A stretch of 64,000 bases of DNA, taken from positions 1 to 64,000 of the forward strand of contig CAYPIY010000005.1 of NCBI GenBank assembly GCA_964410965.1. Direction: 5' to 3'. The notes beneath the pieces are model-generated. The model was not told the origin of the DNA, ran no database searches, and was given only the letters and a program-made list of their open reading frames with translations. Made by a program: the position numbers and the translations under genes. How positions within the stretch are numbered: position 1 is the stretch's first letter; every line of letters begins with the position of its first letter. Positions 53,606 to 63,018 of this stretch are shown in pieces. The stretch comes from JBBIRG01 sp964410965. GTDB taxonomy: Bacteria > CLD3 > SB21 > JBBIRG01.

Positions 53606-55297
53606 ATGAGAGTTTCTTCTTTTAATTCAGTGCACTTCATCTTTGTGTTATCAGGGCTTCTGATTTCCCATCATTTGCCTGTACAGGGACAGACCCAGTT
53701 TCAGTTCCCGATCCAGAAATCCAGGGAAACAGGAACCGGACCAAAAGAAGATGAGGAACAGCAGGATACGGATATCGAGGCAAGCCAGGCCTCAAAATTC
53801 ATTGATCCCTTAAAACTCGACGCTCTGGAATCCTATATCATTCCGGAGGAATACTGGGTCGGACCGGGAGATCAGCTTCTGATCAGTATCTTCGGACAGG
53901 TGAACAAATCCTTTACCACCGGAATCTCACCGGAGGGATTTCTTCTCGTCCCGACGGTAAATACCATCGATGTGAAAAATAAAAACCTGTCCCAGCTGAA
54001 AGAAACCGTGACCCGTGAAATGGCGAAAATATATTCGAACGCGGAAATTTCCATCAACCTCATTTCGCTCCGTTCTTTCCGTATTCATGTCACAGGCATG
54101 GTTAATAAAAGCGGAAAAGTGGTGGTTTCCCCGATCGATCGTGTATCGGCGGTCGTCGATAAAGTCATGGGACTGAAAAAAAACGCGTCATTGCGGAATA
54201 TTATCATTAAGCGCAAGGACGGTACAGTGCTGAAAGCGGATCTCATGAGAAAATTAAATTCCGGCGATGTGAATGCTGATCCTTTTCTAAAGGACGGTGA
54301 TGTCATTCATTTTCCGCCCGTATATTCGAATGTTTCGATATTTGGTGCGGTGCAATTGCCCGGCCCGTTCGAATTTGTGGAAAATGAGACCCTGACAGAC
54401 CTGATTGATGTCGCCGGCGGTCTGATGATCGATGCCGATTCATCTTCCGGAGAACTGATCCGGTTCAGCGGATCCAAAAGCGATGAGTTTGAAAAAAAGG
54501 ATTTCAAAGTTACGGATGTGTTCCGGCATAAAAACGATACGACAAAAAATCTTAAACTGAAACCGAATGACCGAGTTTTTGTCAGGTCGATCCCCGATTT
54601 CCAGAAGACGGCGAATGTTCAGATTGAGGGTGAAGTCAATTATCCCGGAACGTATTCGATCATCGATCGTGTGACCAAAATAAGCGAAGTGTTGAGTTCA
54701 TCCGGCGGACTGACCGAGAAGGCTTCCATCGACAATATCGTGATATACAGGAGCATCAAATATGAGGGGAAAGATTTCGAGTATGAACGCCTGAAACTGA
54801 CGCCGATTCTGGATATGAACGATATCGAAAAATCCTATTTCAAGATCAAGACACGCCAGTTTTATCCGACAGTGCAGACCGATTTCAGGTCTCTCTTTGC
54901 GGAGAAACTGAAGCAAAGCGAGTACGACCTCATTCTGAGAGATGGCGACCGGATTAGTATCGGCACACGAAAGAAAACGGTGCGTGTCCTGGGTGCGGTC
55001 ATTAAGCCCGGCATCGTAGATTACAGGGAAAACGAGAATTATCTTTACTATATCAATCTCTGCAAAGGGTTATCGTCACGTGCCGATAAAGGAGAAATCC
55101 ACATTATAAAGCCTGAAACCGAAATCTGGGCCAAAGCCGGTAAAAACGTCCAAATAGTCGATGGTGACGTCATCTTCGTTCCCGAAAAAGAACCTGTCGA
55201 CGGATGGAAGATCTTCCGTGAGACGATTGCTACAGTGGGACAGCTGGCATCAATTACAGCAACAATAATCTTAATTTATTTTTCTATCAACAAGTAA
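53606..55297 (+). CDS. Polysaccharide export protein with SLBB domains (Wza-like)
   Basis: A 563-residue outer-membrane or periplasmic export protein. The signal peptide is about residues 1-29 (ending VQGQ). The Poly_export domain follows at about 80-165 ('YWVGPGDQLLISIFGQV'), then several SLBB domains (about 170-480; 'FGAVQLPGPFEFVENETL', 'IEGEVNYPGTYSI', 'VLGAVIKPGIVDYREN'), and a hydrophobic C-terminal helix ('ASITATIILIYFS'). No lipobox Cys is seen, unlike E. coli Wza. It would form the export channel for the polymer. AAGGAA precedes the ATG. It is the last gene with host-like GC before the AT-rich block. Confidence 0.9.
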   Translation: MRVSSFNSVHFIFVLSGLLISHHLPVQGQTQFQFPIQKSRETGTGPKEDEEQQDTDIEASQASKFIDPLKLDALESYIIPEEYWVGPGDQLLISIFGQVNKSFTTGISPEGFLLVPTVNTIDVKNKNLSQLKETVTREMAKIYSNAEISINLISLRSFRIHVTGMVNKSGKVVVSPIDRVSAVVDKVMGLKKNASLRNIIIKRKDGTVLKADLMRKLNSGDVNADPFLKDGDVIHFPPVYSNVSIFGAVQLPGPFEFVENETLTDLIDVAGGLMIDADSSSGELIRFSGSKSDEFEKKDFKVTDVFRHKNDTTKNLKLKPNDRVFVRSIPDFQKTANVQIEGEVNYPGTYSIIDRVTKISEVLSSSGGLTEKASIDNIVIYRSIKYEGKDFEYERLKLTPILDMNDIEKSYFKIKTRQFYPTVQTDFRSLFAEKLKQSEYDLILRDGDRISIGTRKKTVRVLGAVIKPGIVDYRENENYLYYINLCKGLSSRADKGEIHIIKPETEIWAKAGKNVQIVDGDVIFVPEKEPVDGWKIFRETIATVGQLASITATIILIYFSINK

Positions 55298-55357
55298 TGT
55301 TCATAAATAATATCTATTATATGATAAAATATAATAACAATTATCATAGGTGTAACA

Positions 55358-56563
55358 TTGAAAAATAAAAACGACATCGATAAAGATACATTTGCGGATA
55401 CTGAATTATCAAAAAGTGATTTACTACATTATCTTTTTATAGTAGCAAAGTATAAACTTTTCATTTTTTTCGTTACCTTTTCCATTGGTATTACAACAGC
55501 AATTGTAAGTTTACTTCTGCCAGAATGGTGGGCATCAAAAGCCGCTATTATAGTGCCAGACTCTTCAATAAACCCCATTGGTAGTTTATTAGGTAATTTA
55601 CCTTTTGATATTGGTAATTCGGAAACTGGAAATGAGAGAATTCTCGCAATTTTAGATAGTCGTCAAATTAAAGAAAATATCATTGAAAAATTCGACCTCC
55701 AGAATGTTTATAATATACCAATCATGAGTAAAACGATAAGTGAATTGGAGTCAAATTATAGTTTTTATGTAGATGATGATAAAAATATAATTGAAATTTC
55801 AATGTCATACAAATCCGATACCTTGAAATGTGTTGAAATATTGAACTACATAATTGAAGAACTTGACAGAATTAATAAAAATCTATCGGCTGAAAATGCA
55901 AGAAGTTTTCGAATATATATTGAAAAGGAATATTTGAAAAATTTAAATGTATTAAAAGCATATGAAGACAGTTTAAATCGTTTCCAAAAAAAATATGGTG
56001 TCTTTGAAATCAAATCACAGGCAGAAGAAACTTTCAAAACACTGGGAAATATTTACGGACAACTGATTATTGCAGAGTCTGAATATAACATTTTATGTAA
56101 ATCAATGAGTGACAAGCACCCCATGGCTGTTAATGCAAAAATAAAATTAGATGAATTAAGAAATGTAGCTTATCAACTTGAAACTGGGTCAAAAATCGAA
56201 AAAGTCATTATACCATTAAAGCAAATGCCTGACCTTAGTCTTGAATATTTGCGTTTATTTCGAGAAATACAGATTCAGACCGAGTTACAAAAGTTTTTAT
56301 TGCCCCAATACGAAAAAGCAAAAGCTGATGAAGCAAAAGATACACCGACAATCCAGATTTTAGATAAACCTTCTATACCAGATCAGCGCATAAAGCCCAA
56401 AAGGACAAGAATGGTGTTAATTTCTGTATTTATTGGATTTATGTTATCGACCATTTTTACTATTTTTTTTGAAAAATACAAAAAATTGGATAAAGAAAAT
56501 CCCTCAAAACTTCAAGAAATTAGATTGATTATCGGTGAATTCTATCGCTTCAAATCAAAATAA
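55358..56563 (+). CDS. Wzz/GumC-type chain-length determinant protein
   Basis: A 401-residue inner-membrane protein. The N-terminal Wzz domain has TM1 at about 33-54, periplasmic coiled coils follow (about 170-330), and the conserved 'PDQRIKPKRTRMVLISVFIG' marks TM2 at about 348-368. The cytoplasmic tail is short and carries no tyrosine-kinase domain. It would set polymer length with the Wzy polymerase. The start is TTG at 55358 after AGGTG. Confidence 0.85.
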   Translation: MKNKNDIDKDTFADTELSKSDLLHYLFIVAKYKLFIFFVTFSIGITTAIVSLLLPEWWASKAAIIVPDSSINPIGSLLGNLPFDIGNSETGNERILAILDSRQIKENIIEKFDLQNVYNIPIMSKTISELESNYSFYVDDDKNIIEISMSYKSDTLKCVEILNYIIEELDRINKNLSAENARSFRIYIEKEYLKNLNVLKAYEDSLNRFQKKYGVFEIKSQAEETFKTLGNIYGQLIIAESEYNILCKSMSDKHPMAVNAKIKLDELRNVAYQLETGSKIEKVIIPLKQMPDLSLEYLRLFREIQIQTELQKFLLPQYEKAKADEAKDTPTIQILDKPSIPDQRIKPKRTRMVLISVFIGFMLSTIFTIFFEKYKKLDKENPSKLQEIRLIIGEFYRFKSK

Positions 56564-56565
56564 TT

Positions 56566-58062
56566 ATGGGTTTACAAGAAACATATCGATTAATATTCAA
56601 AAGCAATTGGTATTCGATAATTCTTTTGATTGGCCTGTTGTCAGTATCTATCTTATGTGCATTAAATGATTTGATTGTTTTGTTCGTATTTTTTTTCCCT
56701 TTTTTAATTTGGATGATATTCGATAAAACATATGTTTTCATTATTTTACTTTTCTTTACTATTACGATAATAAGTCCAATTGATCAAAAAACAAAAACCA
56801 CAATATTTATTGGTAACTATCGCCTACAAGATTATTTATTAGTACTGTTAATTACAGTATATATTATTAAACTCTTACTTAGAGGTAATTTAAAATTTAA
56901 TGATTACTACAAAAATCATTTATTTATTGCGATTATATTATACTTTCTTGTTTTTATTATTGGATTAATTAACAAAATTGTTACATCTGGAATAAATTTA
57001 TTCTTTAGGCTTGAACTAATTGATACATTGTACTATTTGGTTTTTTTTATTTTACTATATGAAATAACAAATTTGAAACGATTTAAAATCGTTTTGATCT
57101 GTGCTATGGTTGGCATGTTTTTATATTCAATACATGCGTTATTAATGAGTTATTTATACGTAAATGAATTACGATATGTAACTGGTAATACTGTTTTATT
57201 ACCTATTTTTATTTTGCATACAATGGCATTTTTATTATACACGCAAAATGGCAAAGAAAAAATTTTTTTTACTTTAAGTCTTTTCTTGCCGTTTTTGGCT
57301 TTAATTTTCAGTTTTACAAAAGGTCATTTTATTGGTACATTTGCAGGATTATTCTTTTTACTTTTTATTGTATTTATTGAGTCAAAGAATCGATTAAAAT
57401 TTATTCGTGTTTTTGCATTTCTTTGTTTTGTGGTATCATTAAGTATTATCTTTGTAATCTTTTCCAGAGGAACATCAACTACTGATCTTGAAAAAGAAAC
57501 TTTTTTTAGGGGATCTGACAAAAATGAAGAGTTTATTTCAAGTAATGTGAATGTAAATTTGAAGGGCCTTGGTAATATTGGAAATGCCGATAGATTTCTA
57601 GAAGTAATTATCGTGTTAAAAGACCTACAAAAAAATCCAATTTTAGGAAAAGGGATCGGTGGAACGATTTATATGTATAGATTTACAAGAGACAAATGGA
57701 TGGAATGGTTTTTTATCCATAACCAATATGCAAAAATATTAAATCAGTTAGGTCTTTTGGGGTTATTCACCTTTTTTTTATGGATATTCATTTTTTTTAA
57801 AGTCGCATTCAATACATATAAAAAAATATCAAATCCAGTTTATAAATCAATAATTGTTGGTTTCATCAGTACATATATATACTTGCTTGTTGTATCCTTT
57901 ACATCCAACTTTCTTTTCCATCCGGCTTCCAATTTATATATTGCATTTATGATGGCTGGCGTCTTGATTATAAATAAATTCGCCATTTCATCAGAAACAA
58001 TTGAGTTAAATAAATTACCTGAAAATCATAATATTTCAAATAATACAATTGAAACCTTATAA
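56566..58062 (+). CDS. O-antigen/capsule polymerase, Wzy-like
   Basis: A 498-residue very hydrophobic protein with about twelve membrane helices. The large periplasmic loop and following helix contain 'NPILGKGIGG' and 'FIHNQYAKILNQLGLLGL', the pattern of the Wzy_C/O-antigen ligase family. It would join lipid-linked repeat units in the periplasm; a ligase role is the alternative. It starts two bases after the Wzz-like gene. Codon use is strongly A/T-biased. Confidence 0.82.
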   Translation: MGLQETYRLIFKSNWYSIILLIGLLSVSILCALNDLIVLFVFFFPFLIWMIFDKTYVFIILLFFTITIISPIDQKTKTTIFIGNYRLQDYLLVLLITVYIIKLLLRGNLKFNDYYKNHLFIAIILYFLVFIIGLINKIVTSGINLFFRLELIDTLYYLVFFILLYEITNLKRFKIVLICAMVGMFLYSIHALLMSYLYVNELRYVTGNTVLLPIFILHTMAFLLYTQNGKEKIFFTLSLFLPFLALIFSFTKGHFIGTFAGLFFLLFIVFIESKNRLKFIRVFAFLCFVVSLSIIFVIFSRGTSTTDLEKETFFRGSDKNEEFISSNVNVNLKGLGNIGNADRFLEVIIVLKDLQKNPILGKGIGGTIYMYRFTRDKWMEWFFIHNQYAKILNQLGLLGLFTFFLWIFIFFKVAFNTYKKISNPVYKSIIVGFISTYIYLLVVSFTSNFLFHPASNLYIAFMMAGVLIINKFAISSETIELNKLPENHNISNNTIETL

Positions 58063-58196
58063 ATTTTTCGTTTATGAATAATTAGTATTTTCAATGTAAT
58101 AAGTGTTTTATCTTTTTTTATCTTGTTATGGATAATCCCCTTTATAATATTTATGATTTATAATAAACTTTTATAATCTTCTTATCATATCTTTAA

Positions 58197-59636
58197 ATGT
58201 CAAAATTTGCATCTGACATAATCATTTCGAATGGTAGCCAATTGATGATCAAATCTCTTGGATTTATATCTACAATATTAATTGCCAATATGATTGGAAT
58301 TTCACAATTAGGAATTTGGACTCAAGCAGGTGCTATATTCGGATTAGCTGTGATATTCATTAATTCAGGTGGCGGAGCAAATTTACTCCTCATGCGGGAA
58401 ATAGCATCTGACCATAATCTAATAAAAAAATATTATTTGCATGTATATGTTAATAAAGCAGTGATTGTTATAGCGTTGATTATACCTGTTTTCCTTATTA
58501 TTCACAATCACAATTTCTCAAATGAAAAGGCTTATATTTTTTATCTTGTATTTATATTAACTTTATTAGATGTATTTCTTTTAATAAATTATAATACTTT
58601 CTATGGAGCTAATCGTGTTACTCTGTCTATAGCACTTCAATCAACTTTGAGTATTATCAATTTTTTGATAGTCATTGCATTATATTACACAACTAGAAAT
58701 ATATACCATTTGCTTTTATGCAAAATTGGTTTTGCCCTTTTTGGAATAGGTTTAGCTTATCTACTATATAGAAAATCTTTTTTCAAAAGTCCAAAATATC
58801 CTTTTTCATACCGCTTTTGTTTCAGTTTAATAAAAAAGTCTATGCCCTTTTTAGCTCTTTCAATAACGGCCCAATTAGCAATACAGTCAGATTTAATTTG
58901 TTTATCATTTTTAGTCAAAGAGGAAAATATAGGCTTATATAAAGCAGCAACAAACATATCATTACCTTTTGATGTTTTATCTTCTTCTACCATGGCCGTT
59001 TTTCTTCCAACGATTACATATACTTTATATCAAACGAAAGATATCAACAAGTTTGTAACTTTGGGCAAACAAATGTTACGATTTGTTTTGTTTGTTTCTG
59101 TCTTAATTGCCCTTACCATATCAACCTTATCGGAGATAATAATTACAAATCTTTATACTTCTGAATACCATGAATCTTTTAACGTTTTACGCTGGATAGT
59201 TATAAATTTAGTGTTTTCATTTACTAGCGCTTTCTTTGGGAATATATTATTGGCATTGAAGAAGGAAAAAATGATTGTCTTATTTGCTTTGGTAGCAAGC
59301 ATAATTAATATTACATTAAATATCATTTTCATTCGGCTGTTTGATATTTATGGAGCAATAATCGCTACTCTTTTTAGCACTTTCTTGATTTCTTTTATGC
59401 AAGGTTTTGCAGTCATAAAGGTATACAAAGTCAGATTGGAAATATTATCGACTTTAAAATCTTTAACGCTTCCATTGATATTTAGCATTATAACCCTTTT
59501 TGTTTGTTTAAATTATCTTCATTTCAATATCATCGGGTGTTATTTTTTGAGTGTTTTTACATTTGTATTATTACTTTGGTTCACAAAATATTTCTCATTT
59601 ATTCAATTCTCAACTTTCTCGAATTTATTCAAATAA
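58197..59636 (+). CDS. Oligosaccharide flippase, Wzx-like
   Basis: A 479-residue protein with about fourteen predicted membrane helices, of the polysaccharide biosynthesis (MATE-like) superfamily. The N-terminal 'SNGSQLMIKSLGFISTILIA' and 'GIWTQAGAIFGLAVIFINSG' are typical. It would flip lipid-linked repeat units across the inner membrane. The 134-base gap before it is AT-rich with no gene. Substrate specificity cannot be inferred. Confidence 0.88.
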   Translation: MSKFASDIIISNGSQLMIKSLGFISTILIANMIGISQLGIWTQAGAIFGLAVIFINSGGGANLLLMREIASDHNLIKKYYLHVYVNKAVIVIALIIPVFLIIHNHNFSNEKAYIFYLVFILTLLDVFLLINYNTFYGANRVTLSIALQSTLSIINFLIVIALYYTTRNIYHLLLCKIGFALFGIGLAYLLYRKSFFKSPKYPFSYRFCFSLIKKSMPFLALSITAQLAIQSDLICLSFLVKEENIGLYKAATNISLPFDVLSSSTMAVFLPTITYTLYQTKDINKFVTLGKQMLRFVLFVSVLIALTISTLSEIIITNLYTSEYHESFNVLRWIVINLVFSFTSAFFGNILLALKKEKMIVLFALVASIINITLNIIFIRLFDIYGAIIATLFSTFLISFMQGFAVIKVYKVRLEILSTLKSLTLPLIFSIITLFVCLNYLHFNIIGCYFLSVFTFVLLLWFTKYFSFIQFSTFSNLFK

Positions 59637-59665
59637 ACACTTAAATATTTCACCCTCATAAATTA

Positions 59666-60640
59666 ATGACTCTTTCAATTATCATTGTTAGTTATAATAC
59701 CAGTAAATTATTGTTTGAATGCATCAATTCAATCTATTTACATGTACCCAAACTTTCATTTGAAATCATTGTTGTTGATAATGACTCTAAAGATGGCACT
59801 CAAATGATGCTTAAAGAAAAATATCCAACAATAAAGTTGATAGAATTAAATGAAAATGTAGGCTTTGGATCTGCTAATAACATTGGGGTACAGGCAAGTA
59901 AAGGCGAATACATATTATTATTAAACAGCGACGTTATTATCATTGAAAACTTTATTGATGAGCTGATTGAATATTTGAAAGCTAATCCAAACACAGGAAT
60001 CTTGGGTCCAAAGTTATTAAACTGTGATATGTCTTTACAATATTCTTGCCGTAATTTTCCAACTTTAAGAGATATTTTATATCGTGAGATATATATAAAT
60101 GATTATATAAGCCCCAAATTTATCAACAACCATTGGGAAATGAGAAAATGGAGCTTTGATTCCATCAGGACCGTGGATTATATCTGTGGTGCCGTTATGA
60201 TAATGAAAAAAAGCTTGTTTGAAAAAATTGGAGGATTTGACAAAATATTTTTTATGTATTCAGAAGAGGTGGACTTATGCCTGCGACTATCAAATTTGGG
60301 TTATTCAATTTGTTATTATCCATTTAAAAAAGTTATTCATATTGGAGGTGGTAGTTCAAAAGAAGTTAAATTTAATCTTGAAATGTATAAAAGCTGGGCT
60401 TTACTTCGATTAAAACATTTTAACTCATTGTATAACACAATTTATCTTTTATTGATTCTTGTGATTTTTTTGATAAAAATTTTTTTCAATTACTTTAAAA
60501 TATTATTTAACCAATCCGTCAATTATAATAAAATAAACGATTATAAACGATTATTAAAATTATATTCTTATTATCTACGAAATATTCGCTCAATTAAACG
60601 AAACATTTTACTTAAGGCACATGGACCATCCAATAAATAA
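59666..60640 (+). CDS. Family 2 glycosyltransferase (WbbL/rhamnosyltransferase-like)
   Basis: A 324-residue GT-A fold enzyme. It starts 'LSIIIVSYNTSKLLFECINS'; the metal-binding motif is 'LLLNSDV', and 'FFMYSEEVDLCLRL' is the catalytic-base region of GT2. The C-terminal part has a hydrophobic segment (about 258-283) for membrane association. 'GPKLLNCD' and 'GGFDKIFFMY' resemble rhamnosyltransferases such as WbbL, but the sugar is not certain. Its end overlaps the next gene by 20 bases. Confidence 0.88.
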   Translation: MTLSIIIVSYNTSKLLFECINSIYLHVPKLSFEIIVVDNDSKDGTQMMLKEKYPTIKLIELNENVGFGSANNIGVQASKGEYILLLNSDVIIIENFIDELIEYLKANPNTGILGPKLLNCDMSLQYSCRNFPTLRDILYREIYINDYISPKFINNHWEMRKWSFDSIRTVDYICGAVMIMKKSLFEKIGGFDKIFFMYSEEVDLCLRLSNLGYSICYYPFKKVIHIGGGSSKEVKFNLEMYKSWALLRLKHFNSLYNTIYLLLILVIFLIKIFFNYFKILFNQSVNYNKINDYKRLLKLYSYYLRNIRSIKRNILLKAHGPSNK

Positions 60641-61847
60641 AACAAAAACGGTTTTACTGATTACACATAGTCTTCTGGATCCAGTCATAGATGCTCAAGT
60701 CTTACCATATTTGAAAGTATTATCAAAATTATATCACTTTCATATTATGACATATGAAGATACAATAAACAAGAAAAATGAATTACTAACAAATAAATTA
60801 GCAAAAATAAATGAATATTGTGAAACGAAATGCACATTTACCATTATCTTTCACAACTATCATCTAAGATTAAATTTATTTATATTTGTTTTAAAAGGAT
60901 TGATCACAATTGTCCCTGCATTTATTAAATATAATATTTCCCTAATTCATAGCAGAAATTATTTACCATCATTTGTTGGAGTGATATTAAAAAAATTATT
61001 TCACGTCCCTTTCATTTTTGATATGCGGGGTTTATATGTTGAGGAACAATCCCTAAGTAATAAATTAAACACCATCCAAAGAAAATACTTAAAATATTTT
61101 GAAAAAAAAACCACTCTTAATGCTGATAAGGTAATTACAGTATCAGAAAAGTTCAAAGACTTTGTCATTAATGACATAACGAATAATAATCTTCACAAAG
61201 ACAGAATTTACGTAATTCCAAACGGTTTCGATAACTTTAGATTTCATTATGATCAAAAACATCGTATTGAAATACGCAACGAACTAAAAGTGCAAGATAA
61301 AACAGTGATGGTATATTCCGGTTCCTTACATCGTTGGCAAATGATACCAGATATTATTAATATTTTTTCTATTTTTAAAAATAATCACACGAATGCTTAT
61401 CTTTTATTTCTAACCTATGAGCCAATCCATAATGTTTTAAATTTAATAGATCAATATGGTATCAATGACTGTTCACAAGTTCTTAATGTTTCTTCAAAAG
61501 ATGTTGGAAAATATTTATCAGCGGGAGATTTTGCCGTTCTTATCAGAGAGGATCATATTGTGAACCGGGTAAGTTCTCCATTAAAATTCAGCGAATATTT
61601 AGCATGTGGCTTGCCTGTTCTTTTAACAAAAAATATAGGCGACACAAGTGATATTGTTAATAAAGAAAACATAGGGATAAGTATTAAAAACATAAACGAG
61701 CAAGAAATTATAAAAGGCATTTCCCAAATGATTCTTCTTCTAAAAGAATCAAACATTCACGAACGTTGTTATCAAACAGCTTTAAAAAAATTCACAGTAA
61801 ATAAATCGACTGATAGCTATTTTAAAATATATAAACAACTAATTTAA
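60621..61847 (+). CDS. Family 4-like glycosyltransferase
   Basis: A 408-residue GT-B fold enzyme. N-terminal domain: 'LITHSLLDPVIDAQVLPYL' and 'FIFDMRGLYVEE'. C-terminal domain: 'YSGSLHRWQMIPD' (donor-binding start) and 'SSPLKFSEYLACGLPVL', where the usual ExxxxxxxE pattern is in altered form. It probably adds one sugar of the repeat unit. The start overlaps the GT2 gene. Confidence 0.85.
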   Translation: MDHPINKTKTVLLITHSLLDPVIDAQVLPYLKVLSKLYHFHIMTYEDTINKKNELLTNKLAKINEYCETKCTFTIIFHNYHLRLNLFIFVLKGLITIVPAFIKYNISLIHSRNYLPSFVGVILKKLFHVPFIFDMRGLYVEEQSLSNKLNTIQRKYLKYFEKKTTLNADKVITVSEKFKDFVINDITNNNLHKDRIYVIPNGFDNFRFHYDQKHRIEIRNELKVQDKTVMVYSGSLHRWQMIPDIINIFSIFKNNHTNAYLLFLTYEPIHNVLNLIDQYGINDCSQVLNVSSKDVGKYLSAGDFAVLIREDHIVNRVSSPLKFSEYLACGLPVLLTKNIGDTSDIVNKENIGISIKNINEQEIIKGISQMILLLKESNIHERCYQTALKKFTVNKSTDSYFKIYKQLI

Positions 61848-61856
61848 TGGATAACT

Positions 61857-63008
61857 ATGCATTCGAACAAGAAATTGAAAATATTATATTTAATCAACAA
61901 TTTAACCATTGGCGGTGCAGAAACTTTATTGCTTGCTACTATAAAACAACTTAACCCAAACCATTTTGATGTTTATGTCTGTACACTTCTCAAAAATGGG
62001 AATCTTTTGTATAAGGATTTTGAACAACACAGTAAAATTTACTCATTAAATATGAGATCATTTCATGATATCATAGGCTTATATCGTTTGGTTAAATATA
62101 TAAAATACAATAATTTTGATATTGTTCATACACATCTGTGTTATGCGGATACTTATGGTCAATTGGCTTCTTGTTTTTTTACTAAACCAATTTATATTTC
62201 TACTTTTCACTTATGTGATTTATGGAAAGAAGGAAAAACTCTCAAGCATTATTTGAGAATTAAGTTCGAAAATATATTAATTCGAAGATTTAAAAAAATA
62301 ATTGCCGTATCAAATCCAGTAAGAGATTTTGCAATAAAGTATCAAAAATTTCCAAATGATAAAATTATTACCATTCTGAACGGAGTTGTTGTTGATGCTT
62401 TCAGAAGAAATGACATTCAGGTGAATTACATACATAAAGAATTAAATTTATCGAGTGATACTGTATTGTATGGTACGATTGCACGGCTTGATCAACAAAA
62501 GGGACATGCCTTTTTAATACATGCTTATGATAAAATAAAACATGAAGTTCCGAATCTTAAATTGATATTTATTGGTGACGGAATTGAACGGCAAGAAATC
62601 CAAGCATTGATAAATAAATTAAACCTTAGTGATAACATTTATATTTTAGGTTTTCGGCAAGATATCAAGGAAATACTTTCTTCAATAGATGTGTTTATTC
62701 TGCCCTCTGTCAATGAAGGTTTACCTATTTCTCTATTAGAAGCTATGTCGAATTCATTACCGGTTATAGTTACCGATGTTGGAGGAATATCAACTGTTGT
62801 AAGGAATAATATTGATGGATATATTATTCCACCACAAAATATTAATATATTATCAGAAAAAATGAAGATTTTATATTCTAATATTGACCTACGCATTAAG
62901 ATGGGGAACAATAGTTTTGAGCGTATAAAGGAAGACTTCAGCCTTGATAAATATTTACGCCAGCTTGAAGAATTATATATCAATTTATATAATAAAAAAC
63001 ATCAATAG
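61857..63008 (+). CDS. Family 4 glycosyltransferase
   Basis: A 383-residue GT-B enzyme. 'LYLINNLTIGGAETLLL' is the classic N-terminal glycine-rich loop, 'VHTHLCYADTYGQL' lies in the acceptor domain, and the donor site contains 'GTIARLDQQKGH' and 'PSVNEGLPISLLEAMSNSLP' with the conserved ExxxxxxxE. It starts nine bases after the previous gene and is the last gene of the AT-rich block. Confidence 0.9.
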   Translation: MHSNKKLKILYLINNLTIGGAETLLLATIKQLNPNHFDVYVCTLLKNGNLLYKDFEQHSKIYSLNMRSFHDIIGLYRLVKYIKYNNFDIVHTHLCYADTYGQLASCFFTKPIYISTFHLCDLWKEGKTLKHYLRIKFENILIRRFKKIIAVSNPVRDFAIKYQKFPNDKIITILNGVVVDAFRRNDIQVNYIHKELNLSSDTVLYGTIARLDQQKGHAFLIHAYDKIKHEVPNLKLIFIGDGIERQEIQALINKLNLSDNIYILGFRQDIKEILSSIDVFILPSVNEGLPISLLEAMSNSLPVIVTDVGGISTVVRNNIDGYIIPPQNINILSEKMKILYSNIDLRIKMGNNSFERIKEDFSLDKYLRQLEELYINLYNKKHQ

Positions 63009-63018
63009 AATTTTATTA

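Larger units (their letters stand above)
55298..63010. other. AT-rich polysaccharide cassette
   Basis: From the last codons of the export gene to the end of the sixth gene downstream, base composition falls sharply. For example, 57001-57060 has 13 G or C of 60 while 34081-34140 has 32 of 60. Codons end mostly in A or T. The block covers the Wzz-, Wzy- and Wzx-like genes and three glycosyltransferases, as expected for a horizontally exchanged serotype region. The next glycosyltransferase (63019 on) returns towards host composition. No transposase or direct repeat was seen at the edges. Confidence 0.8.

Noticed and set aside
58123..58158. Eleven-codon frame starting MDNPLYN in the gap before the flippase gene
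   Set aside because: Too short, without a ribosome-binding site, and in very AT-rich DNA where such frames are expected by chance.
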